A stretch of 41,004 nucleotides of DNA from Gnetum montanum (taxonomy: Eukaryota; Streptophyta; Gnetopsida; Gnetales; Gnetaceae), in assembly GCA_015680685.1 (NCBI GenBank), contig MNCI01020980.1:128015-169018 (forward strand), read 5' to 3'. Position numbers and translations under genes: made by a program. Shown piece by piece: positions 21,502-31,190 of this stretch. The notes beneath the pieces were generated by a model. The model had not been told where the DNA came from. It saw nothing but the letters and a program-made list of their open reading frames with translations, and did not search any database. How positions within the stretch are numbered: the stretch's first letter is position 1; each line of letters begins with the position of its first letter.

Positions 21502-22338
21502 TGATGACTCATGAATTGTTGGCTACGATATCGCACCCACGATATCACGTACGCGATATCGCAACCTAGACGCAATATCGGATACGCGATATCACAGTCT
21601 GTCTCCTCATCTATAAATAAGAGGTAGGTGGATTTGGTTAGGGGGCTAGTTATTAGTATTAAGGTAGGGACTTTTTGTCAGTTTTTCCTCTCAACCCTTC
21701 TCCCAGTGCATGCCTGTAGTGTGATGATTGTAATTGTACAACATCCTTATTCGAGTGTGACATACTTGGACACGCACATGACCAGCAATAAAGATCAAGA
21801 TTACTTCATCATTGCAACATCCACTTAGCTTAATTATTTAATTTTTATTGTTATTTATTGCTTTCTTAGTTGATATCTCTCTACCCTTATCTCCTAGTAA
21901 CGCAGAATGAGTACGACTTAATCACGAGCATTTAAGTGTGACTACTTGGTAACCTAGTAGTGTACCTAGGCCATGCGCTTGGTAATCCCAATGGTAGTCG
22001 TGCACGAGGTCCAAGATGTGTACGAATGATTAAGGAACGAATGCTCATTGCACTTAGGCTAGTTTAGATTCCCTCTCACCCTCTCTCTCCTAGCTTAGTT
22101 GATATTATTTCCCATCATACCCAGGACTAGCATTAGTGTAGGAACACATCATACATCTCACTCTGGACTAAACCATACATGACAAAGCTAGTACTAGTCT
22201 AGGTGGGAAGATAGCGAACTATGATCTATGAGTAACTTTCTAGATACCACAACTAGTCCATCTGTGGAGTTTGATCGGATCGTGCGTGAAGTGCTTGTAT
22301 TTGTATGGTTGAGTGTAGGGGTACCTCGCCACTCATCA
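21502..22338 (+). mobile_element. Nested solo LTR, target duplication GGGTG
   Basis: 837 bp, TGATGACTC to ACTCATCA, with GGGTG on both sides (21497-21501 and 22339-22343). U3 (about 21525-21600) is a cluster of GATATCGC/GCGATATC palindromes. TATAAATA is at 21612-21619, TCCTTATT at 21744-21751 and AATAAAGA at 21787-21794. It is inserted in the spacer downstream of pol in the 15-kb element. Confidence 0.94.
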
Positions 22339-22343
22339 GGGTG

Positions 22344-24170
22344 TGACTTCAAGGGGACTCAATACTCTTTATCCTGTTCTTCTTGCTTAAGTACTTGAGT
22401 GTTTTTCATGAAATTCTTACCATTCCACACTAACCAATAATAGGAAGACAAATAACATTGTTACATGGTGTGGTTTCCATCCAAAAATAAAATAAATGGT
22501 CGGAATTCAAAGCACACCCCTTATACATGAATAAGTCCTAGCATGGTGTGGTTTCCATTTCAGAAAAAAATAATGGGAATTTAAAGCACACCCTTTGGAC
22601 AAATAAACGAGCTATAAGCACTAGTTATGGAACTCGAATAGCATGCACCTATGCTTGAAAATTCCCTCTACCTAAGGCCCTCTTTCTCTCTCACTTCCTA
22701 CTTCTCTTTTCTTCTCTCTATGGAATGATGGTTGTTTTGTGGAAGCACTCTTGTGTTTCGAATGGGTGGATTGGTTTTAGAGTGGCAATGCGAAGTCACT
22801 AAAAGAGGATGGTTTTGGTCTGGACTGATGATGGAACATCTTAGGTCATTTTAACCACAAATTCCACAATTTGGACCTCAATTTGGACTTCTTAGGACCT
22901 CAATTTGGAATTCCATTCCACCTTCTCTATCATTCATCCATGCTGCTGTAACTCACCTCACTATCGGGTTCTATGTTATGCTCTATGTCTTAATCTAATG
23001 TGTTGGGATTCTTAAGTAGATTCTTTCGGGTTGGTCCTTAACTTGTCATGATCATTAAATTAACTATGGGATCCATGGACTCCTTAATTGAGGTTATGCA
23101 AGGGCAAAAAAGGGCATGAGCCTACTATGGGGAGGACCCACTTGCATAGCTCTTGGCTTAATTAGTTAGGGTTCCTTACCTTTGACATTGCTACAATCCT
23201 ATCTTTTTCATTTTCCATTACGTAAATCTTTGACATTGCTCAGTACTCCTTAATCTTTCATTTGATTCATTTACTAAATTAATTTTCCTCCAATTTTTTT
23301 CAAATTTATGAGCTTCAACACGCTCTTCTCATGTTTTCATACTATTCTTGGTCTTTTGGGCTTTCATTTGACCCTAATTTCATCCAAAAATTCCCTATAT
23401 TTTAAAAGTTTGACCAAGTCAGTGGTGGTTGTTAGCTACGTCAATGAGGCCTCATCGACGTAGTGCTTAGATCCTATATATACTATTGGATACTTTGTAA
23501 TTTTTTGCCATTTTCTCATAACACAAGAGGAGCTTTTGAAAATTTTTAAAGCCCAAAACATTCCAAAGCTCATAACTTTCTAACTATTTGTCCAAATCAC
23601 TCCGTTTTTCAATCTTGCACTTATTGAAGGTAAGATCTTTATTGTGAGGGTCGCAAACCTTAAGGTTTCTAATGAAAAATTGATAAATTTTCCTAACTCC
23701 CCCAAGGGTTAATAACATTAACCACATATAAACATCAACTTTTTCAAGGGTTAACCCCTCCAACAACCTCCAGGATGAATTATTCATAATAACACATAAA
23801 ATAAATGAGAATTGGATTAATGAAATCAGCCATAATCACAACTTAGCCAAGTGTAACTATCCTTAAGAGACAAGATATCCCAATTTCTTTAAGGCTACAC
23901 AATGGTTGCTAATCCATGGTCTTATTATGATTATAGATAACACCCAAACAAAAATGTCTGCAGGAAGGAGAACCCTCATAACCATGGAAGAAACAACCCA
24001 GAGTTGGAAGGGGCTAATAAGAACAAGGCCAAGAACTACCAAAGGCAACCCATGTAATGGGACCTCTTTGAGAGGAGCCCGTAGTGGAATCTATCTAACA
24101 GATTCTAGAGGAAGAAGTGCCAACCGAATAATCACAAAGAGAAGAAGTTCCTGGACCCATGCCAAGGCTT
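22344..24170 (+). other. Non-coding part of the 15-kb element
   Basis: Includes a tandem duplication of about 78 bp (22464-22541 and 22542 to about 22615, both with CATGGTGTGGTTTCCAT). At about 23438-23466 a block GCTACGTCAATGAGGCCTC resembles the palindromic U3 motif of the flanking LTRs, but no LTR ends were found around it. No gene is supported. Confidence 0.55.
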
Positions 24171-24179
24171 AAGGTCACT

Positions 24180-26821
24180 TTAACTCAAGCTTGCCTAGAA
24201 ATCATTTGATCCCAAGACATTCAAAGATCAATTCTTCAAGAGATCAAGTTTAAACCATTTTTGGACAAAGCACCAGAGGATGTCAAGACACAACTACAAG
24301 CCTCTCCCATGTGGCTAGTCATCATGTCCAATGAAGAATGGTACATGGAAGAGACCTATCTCTTATAGAGTAGTCGAAGGATAGGGTTCATTGTCAAGAT
24401 CAAGGACATTCAAGTGTCCTACTTGATAGAAGCCATTACACAGGCACTTGGGCTGCCTGACACAGGAACATAGCTGGCTGAATTATCTATAAAAGGCGAT
24501 CCTAAGGCTAAGAGGGAGTGGACCCAGCAATGTTATGGGGTCAACCATAAGGAGTATGGTGCACTCACACCAATGGAGTGAATTTATTTTAAGATTACGT
24601 TCTATCACCTCAATCCAATGGTGAGGCCAAGCAAGATACTACTTTCTTCACCTGAGCATGTGCCGCTCTAAGCAAGAAGTTCCCCATTAACCTTCCATAA
24701 CTACTATACTTGGAGATTGGGAAACATTTCAAAGAAAATGAACATGGAAGGAAAACCCTGCCCTTTCCGTGCCTCATCAGAAAACTTTACAAAAGGGCAT
24801 GCATTGTTTGTTACTCTAACGACACTCTTAAGTGTGCTTCCTTGGCCTCATGATCAGAAATCATGAAGGATAAAACGCTAGTGATAACCCAAGAAGAGGA
24901 GCTACCACCACCACCACCCACTTAGGAAACAACATTGGAGGCCCTCGCAACCATTGAACATCTACGGAAGATCCAAGAATAGCTCTTGAGTGAACAAGAG
25001 CAACAAGTAGGAACAAGTGAGGTAAATCCATCTATGTACTAACTAGCTAAGAGTCACCTTAATGAGGTGACCCAAATAGTTAGCTAGATGGAGAGGGGTG
25101 GTCCCATTTTATCTACCCAAAGAATGCACGTACCTTTTTGGTCAGATCCCAATGCTCAAGAGGTAACGGTGTCACTAGCAAAACACCATTTATTCCCAAA
25201 AATATTTGGGAATGTCACCACTTTCTTGGTGATGTTGAAGGAAGGAGAAGAGGCAATTATCTTGGTGATGCAACACCAAGGGCAAGAGACAATGGCAGAA
25301 GTGGTTGCTGACCATGTAGTAGAAGCATTAAACACACCAGTGATGTCTATATGAGACATATCTACACTTCAAGATGTGCAGATGTCCACAGGCATGGTTA
25401 GTGAAAAATTGAACACAACCCAGCACGAATAGTTGCTAGAACAACTAGTAGGAACTAGGCAACCAACTCTGGACATCTTTGATCTTTCAAAAAACATCAC
25501 CGCATCCTAATCAAAGCTGTTGAATGCAAAGGGTAGATGTATTATTTTGGAGGGGCAACTAGAAACAGCTTAAGAGAAAAATCAATGCTTGGCTGTAGAG
25601 GTTGCCAAACTTCATGCCCGACTTGCAAAACAAGCGATCCTCAGCCTAGCAGTGATAAGAGATGAAGCTATCAAATAGCTTCAAGAACAATTGTAGAAGG
25701 CTGAAGAGGAGGTAGTGATGGCCATCTTTAAACAATCTGTAGCTGAAGCTAAAGCATACTTAATCAAAAAGGACTTGAATCAAATTCACTAAGAGAATGA
25801 AGCATTAACCACACAAAATCATCGCCTACGAAATGTTAATGCTCAAAAATATCAAATGCAAGAATTCATTCATCAATAGCAGGAGCAGCTTGCTAGGGTA
25901 AACACTAAACTGAGAAAATTGGTCGCAGAAAATTGCAATCTATCAATGGAGGAGGTACACACCTTGTGTCAAAAGTTTGTTATCGAGATCGCCACCTAGA
26001 AGAATGAAGCACTCAAATTTGAGAAAGTGAAAAATCACTATAGGGACCAAGTCAATTTCCAAAAGGAAGTGAATGAAAAATAAATCTAAATGACAAAGGA
26101 AAAAATGAATGAAGCCCTCTAGCAACAAAAAAAGATGTGGCATCCCACCCTTGATGGGATTGATGCCTACAACAAAGTAGAGATCCGCTTGAAGGAGTTG
26201 CAAATCAAGGAGATGACAAAGTACATGGAGTTGGTCAATCTTCGTTATGAAAATCTAGCAATGCTGACTGCTAGATGATCATGGTCATAGTTAGAAAAAC
26301 AAGTGGCTAGCTTGTATTTGTTATATGAGGCCAAGTTCAAACATCACAAGGACACCAAGCAAAAGCTTAAGACTACTAACACTGAACTCGAAGTTCTTAG
26401 AGGATGATTTAGAGATTAATGATCTATCATTGAGAACCTAGCCAGATGGATGAATAACTACCATGAGCTAAAGGACATAATCAGGGTGTTCGACATTAAA
26501 TGCAAATAGTTCGCTACCTAGTTTGTTAATGCAAAGGAGTTGTTTCTAGCAATCCCTTGTCCTTGGGATGTGGCCATTCCAACCCACATTGGGGAAGCTG
26601 CATGGACGATGCATGATCCTAGGAGTAACAAGGAGAAAATGAAAGCATTACTAGATGCTTTCCACCTTGAAGTTGCAGCAATAGTAGGACAACCGAAGCC
26701 ACCTCAACCACCGTCAATGCATGAAGTTGGTGAAGTTCCTCAGAGCCTCAGAACCACCACTGCTTGGGATCGTTTGATCTTATCCAACAAGCTTCACATC
26801 ATCAAGGAACATGTTGTCTGA
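24180..26821 (+). pseudogene. Extra ORF downstream of pol: plant transposon-protein-like domain plus coiled coil
   Basis: A long decayed coding region lies between pol and the 3' LTR. The first part (about 24240-24890, frameshift near 24668) reads EAITQALGLPDTGT, YGALTPME, ITFYHLNPMVRPSKILL, FPINLP and LPFPCLIRKLYKRACI. This pattern resembles the plant-specific domain annotated as putative plant transposon protein / Athila ORF-like. A Pro-rich stretch follows (about 24910). From about 25540 to 26500 the translation is a long Gln/Glu/Lys-rich heptad-like coiled coil. The end (26540-26821) is open and contains PCPWDVAIP. About a dozen stops occur, mostly TAG. Position matches the env-like slot of Athila elements, but no membrane span or signal peptide is evident. 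The domain call is a pattern match only. Confidence 0.6.
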
Positions 26822-27008
26822 TTTTGAAGAGTTGAATCATGGTGTTCAATTTTGTGTTGCGAACACCTTCATTTTTTGTAATGTGTTGATCCATACACTC
26901 CATTTTTTTATCAAGTTAGTTAGTTAGTTTTGTGTGAAGAAAAGTCAATCAATAATCTCATATCTTCCCAATTTTGTAATAGAACTTGAGGACGAGTTTT
27001 CATTCAGT

Positions 27009-27018
27009 CATGGGGGCA
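27009..27018 (+). promoter_or_regulatory. Polypurine tract next to the 3' LTR
   Basis: A short G run (CATGGGGGCA) lies immediately before the 3' LTR start at 27019, where plus-strand priming is expected. It is short, but its position is exact. Confidence 0.6.
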
Positions 27019-27937
27019 TGATGAGTTACATTAAGTTGGCTACGTCGACAAGGCCTCATCGATGCAGTCTCATTGACTGGGCCTCATCAACAAGGCCCCA
27101 TTGATGTAGTGTCATGTGTCAACTATAAATATGTGCTTATAGCCACATTTATGGCATAAGTAGGTTATAGTTACAGTGGAGCTCTTGCATTTTTTCCATT
27201 TAAAAGTTAGAATTTTTCCCCCAAGTGCCTGCAGCAGGAGTTATTGTGTATGGATCTTTATTCGAGCATTGTTGTACTTGAGCACGACAGTGTATGTGGC
27301 AATAAAAATGAGCTTTCTAATAAACCTCATAGCACTTTGGATAGATTAACTATTTTATTTATGCATTTACTATTTCCAATTATTTATTAAATTCTTTCAA
27401 TTAGTTATTAAATATTTTCCAGTTATTACGCTAATGAGGCAATTAAGCGAGATAGATTACACACATAAGTGTAACCACTTCGAGTGTAACACATATTTGC
27501 TTGGTAATCCCAACAACATTATTGCTTAGTACACCCAGTACCATAGCAGTCACCTAGCAGCATAGCACTTGGTCACCTAGCAGCGGATACGTGGGTTCAA
27601 GACGTGTACAGAAAGTGGGATCAAATGCTTATCTTAGGATTAGTTAAATGCTAGTTAATTAATTAATTTAGATTAGTTAATCAAATTCTTTTTCTCTACA
27701 TTTGAGCACCAACTTATAAAACACAAAATGATAAAAATCGAATGCCCATGTTACACTTAACCATACCAACGAACGTCACAAGTGTAATTGGGAAGACAAC
27801 AATTGACCTTAAGGCTAGATTCACTTCCTAAAGGACTAGTGCATCAAAAATGATAAAGTCTACAAAATTTGACTAGATCACAAGTGAATGCTTTGTGATT
27901 TGTATGGTTGGGCATAGGGGCACCTCGCTACTCATCA
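27019..27937 (+). repeat. 3' LTR
   Basis: 919 bp, TGATGAGTTACA to ACTCATCA, pairing with 12931-13848. TATAAATA is at 27124-27131, TCTTTATT at 27255-27262, AATAAA at 27301-27306. U3 contains GAGGCC/GGCCTC palindromes. The CCTAG target copy follows at 27938-27942. Confidence 0.95.
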
Positions 27938-28074
27938 CCTAGTGGTAAGACTCTTGATTGGAAAGCTCAACATGGGTTTAATTTTAGTGGGTAATGTTAA
28001 GTTATAAAGTTATAATTGAACTATATATCTTGGGGTGTACCTATATTACAATTTTTTTAAGTCTAATAACCCCT
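27938..28074 (+). mobile_element. 3' part of the interrupted tRNA-derived SINE
   Basis: Continues the A box split by the 15-kb element (CCTAGTGG), then a worn B-box region (GGGTTTAATTTTAGTGGGTA), then the family tail TCTTGGGGTGTACCTATATT and an AACCCC end at about 28074. The same order is found on the minus strand at 28690-28546 and 39377-39231. Confidence 0.78.
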
Positions 28075-28208
28075 GTCATTTCTTAATTTATCAAAAATAA
28101 ACATTAATACTAAACTTTTTATATATCCAACATTTTATTCATGTCAAGTCAATTATAACAGGCAAGCCATATACCAATCCATATCTGCTATGCAGTGGAT
28201 GTATAGTA

Positions 28209-28584
28209 GATGCAAGTATGCATGACATATATACAAGGCCACACATAGTGCTCTAGTGAATAGATGAGGTAAAAAAATTCTAAGTATATTTGATAATAGA
28301 TATGAAATTTATAAAAGAAAGGAATCGAACACTCAACCTTGCACTTATTATTAGGGAGTGTGGGAACCTGAAATAATTGAAACACAGGTACACCTAGATG
28401 CGAGTACGCATGACATATATACAAGGCCACACATAGCGCTCTAGTGAATATATGAGGTAAAAAAATTCTAAATATATTTGATAATAGATATGAAATTTAT
28501 AAAAGAAAGGAATCAAACACTCAACTTTGCACTTATTATTAGGGGGTGTTAGAACCTGAAATAATTGAAACATAGGTACACCTT
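28209..28584. repeat. 188-bp tandem duplication, two units
   Basis: Units 28209-28396 and 28397-28584 begin GATGCAAGTATGCATGACAT and GATGCGAGTACGCATGACAT and differ at only a few positions. The end of each unit carries the SINE tail (GGTGT.AGAACCTG ... GGTACACCT). Each also has a GTGTTCGATTCC-type sequence on the minus strand that resembles a pol III B box. Short open frames here are not genes. Confidence 0.88.
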
Positions 28585-28690
28585 AAGATTTATAAAAGTT
28601 GATAACTTAGTACTACCTAGTAGAATTGGACCTATGAACTCAAGTTACTAAGCTCAAACACTTACCACGAGGCTAACACCTCATTGTTAA
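28546..28690 (-). mobile_element. tRNA-derived SINE copy
   Basis: On the minus strand the A box reads TAGCCTCGTGG, the B-box position reads AGGTCCAATTCTAC (consensus GGTTCGANTC), and the tail is CTTAAGGTGTACCTATG and TTCAATTATTTCAGGTTCTAAC ending in CCCCC. It shares most positions with the copy at 39231-39377. Its tail overlaps the second unit of the 188-bp repeat. No clear target duplication was found. Confidence 0.78.
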
Positions 28691-29022
28691 CCACTATTCT
28701 ATCAAGGTTAGTTGTACATTAAATATTTTTTATACCATTTAAACATATGTCTTTGGGTCCCATCCCTACCTACTAGTGAGCATGTGGGACCCTAGGACAT
28801 GCTGGTAAGCAGGGCTAGGACCCATTGACACACATAAGTATGGTTAAGATGCTCATGGAATGTACATGGATGGGTCACATGAATAGACCCATGAATTGAT
28901 GTAGATCAATTTATGATTTTTCATTGTAACAAGGATAGATATGCCATAGTTAGCATGTTAGAAATTAATATTTTAATTAAATCAAAAAAAATAGGTCTAC
29001 AAATTACTTTTTTAAAGGTTTA
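28691..29022. other. Intergenic repeat-free stretch
   Basis: AT-rich with no open frame or motif that can be supported. Confidence 0.5.
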
Positions 29023-29941
29023 TGATGAGCACCAAGTACCCCTATGCCCAACCATATGAATCATAAGCGTTCACACACAATCTGATTGAATTCCATGGAT
29101 GGAACTAGTTATGGCATCTAGATTATTAAACATTGATTGCATGACACTATCTTCCCACTTGGACTAGTGGTAGCTTTGTCACATATGGTTTAGTCCAAAG
29201 TGAGACATATGATAATTGATGTTGTTGTGGCCTTATGCTAATCTTGATAGTAATGGAAAATTTAATTCTTTAATCTAACTAACAACGAGAAAGTAAATCT
29301 AAACTAGCTTAGAGCTATGAGCATCCGATCATGGCTTATCGTACACATCTTATGCTCATGTAATTATTACTGGGTTGCCAAGTGTTATGCTACTAGGTGA
29401 ATCAAGTTATAACACTACTGGGATTACCAAATGATTACACTTTAACACTTGAAACCAATCATACTCATTCTACTTTACTAATGAACAAGAAAGTAAAGTA
29501 CTTAGAAACATAAATGATTAAACTGAGAAAACAATAAAAACTATGCTAAGTAAAACTAAGTGGATGCTACGATAATGAAAAGCAATCTTAATCTTTATTT
29601 CTAGATATGAACTATTCCCAAGTACACTTCACTCAAATAAAGATTTTATACAATTGCTCAACACCACACTACCGGCATTCACTCTATCACTAAAACTACA
29701 AAAACAAACTACAAGAGTCTACCTAAGGATGGAATAAAATTTCTTTGGATCCATGCATCCAAGTGTTGTATTTATAGGCTACACACATCCGGTAATATCA
29801 TATATATGATGATGTAGCTTGTGTTACAATATTAAAAATACAACATCGTAGATATGATATCATTTGTGAACAAAAATTGACTTTTTGTCAAACAGATGCA
29901 ATATATCATCAATGATATCCCAGCCAATTAATGATTCATCA
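29023..29941 (-). mobile_element. Solo LTR, minus strand, near-perfect target duplication
   Basis: On the plus strand it runs from TGATGAGC (29023) to ATTCATCA (29941), 919 bp. The flanks are GTTTA (29018-29022) and ATTTA (29942-29946), one G/A difference. On the minus strand TATAAATA is at 29776-29769, TCTTTATT at 29643-29636 and AATAAAGA at 29599-29592. U3 has worn GATATCAT palindromes, so it belongs to the GATATC subgroup. Confidence 0.88.
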
Positions 29942-29946
29942 ATTTA

Positions 29947-30390
29947 ATATTAAAATATCAAAATCCAAAATTCAAATCAAGAAGCTAATTATAGATGTGA
30001 AAAAAAACATGGGAAAAAACAATTGAAGATGATTTGAAGAAATTACAAACAAACAAAAATCTAACCCCATTTTATTGAGACAAGGCTAAGATGATGACAA
30101 TGACGATGACTTTAGATGTAAAATTGAGTTAGTCCACAAATTTAAGCATGATTTGATAACTTTTAATTTTTGACATATTTTAATTATTTATTTATTTGAT
30201 AAATAAAAAATTCTAACCAAATATCAAAATAAACCATGGATCCATATTACGTTAATTTCATAGTATTATTCTAAAATACTGTTAGACTTTGTCATGCTCA
30301 TTCATCAATACAATATATATTTTTAAATTTAAAAGAATAAAGAATTAGAAATAAATAATAAACTTTTTTATGTCACCCAATCAAAAGTCT
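29947..30390. other. AT-rich intergenic DNA
   Basis: No coding region or repeat structure can be supported apart from A/T runs. Confidence 0.5.
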
Positions 30391-30399
30391 TCATATTGA

Positions 30400-31190
30400 A
30401 GTTGAAGCTTTATTACATTTGAAGATCTATAGGATCTATTACATTTATGAAAAACAAGATAGACTCTACAAATTGACCAAGCACCAATGGAGGCAACAAA
30501 AACAAATCATAAATTTTGTTTGTAGCATTATAAACCTGTCTCAAATGGGTATTCATAACATAAAAAAGAAATACATGTAACTCATCTTCAAGCGCTCCTA
30601 ACTTGCACAACCTACAAATATGCTCTTCTCAAGGGAGTTGAATCTATCTTCCCTTTTTAATTCTAAGATGATGTGAACTTAGCAAAGCTTGCTGATAGCA
30701 TACTAATACTTGATTGATATAGCAATTGAGAGATAGTGAGCCTATGTATCTAGTTTATTAGATCTAATGTGACGTAAATAAAATTATTTCTTGTCTTCTA
30801 CCTTAGACCACATCTATGTTAAAACCTTCTACTTAATTAGCTAGTGAATATGTATAGGATTTTGTTGCACATCCTCTCAAGAGATATTTCATTTTCTCAA
30901 CCATTATATTCCTTGAAAATACTAACTACAATCTCATGAATCCTCAAGTACTACTTTAGAGAATTTGTCTTTCCTTGAGATATGCAAGTTATGAGTGTAT
31001 GTAATGAATTGACACATTACTTCTGCTTCTAAAGGTAATAAATCACATTCACATAATAACATTGAGTAAAATGTTTGCATTTTTGCCTTTAACTCATTGA
31101 GAAGAAAAGTTTTTTGTACTCTTTCAATATATTTTCACAATTTAGCATTGGGTCCATGTTCCCAAATAGCACATTCATACAATACAATGG
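30400..31190 (-). pseudogene. LINE remnant (3' part of ORF2), minus strand
   Basis: Translation of the minus strand gives ERVQKTFLLNELKAKMQ and CDLLPLEAEVMCQFI near 31130-30990, then after decayed sequence the zinc-knuckle-like EEHICRLCKLGALEDELHVF at about 30645-30560. The same blocks in the same order occur in the plus-strand LINE from 31190. These are C-terminal parts of a plant non-LTR reverse transcriptase protein. Stops and frame changes are frequent. Confidence 0.72.

Larger units (their letters stand above)
12931..27937 (+). mobile_element. Complete but inactive Athila/Tat-like Ty3/Gypsy element, target duplication CCTAG
   Basis: It is bounded by LTRs 12931-13848 and 27019-27937, with CCTAG directly outside both (12926-12930 and 27938-27942). 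A tRNA-Asp-type primer site follows the 5' LTR and a GGGGG tract precedes the 3' LTR. Gag, protease, reverse transcriptase, RNase H and integrase follow in that order, then about 6 kb with an extra coding remnant. The sequence TFKDHFPL, the FMxDFS catalytic box and the primer type point to the Athila/Tat branch. Two solo LTRs are nested inside. Stops, a frameshift and lost catalytic residues make it dead, and the two LTRs have clearly diverged. Confidence 0.92.

Noticed and set aside
23420-23480. A further LTR inside the 15-kb element
   Set aside because: Only the palindromic U3-like block GCTACGTCAATGAGGCCTC is similar; no TGATGAG/CTCATCA ends, R hairpin or target duplication was found nearby.
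28546-28690. Target duplication around this SINE
   Set aside because: Flanks share only a loose CACT.ATT similarity, not enough to call.
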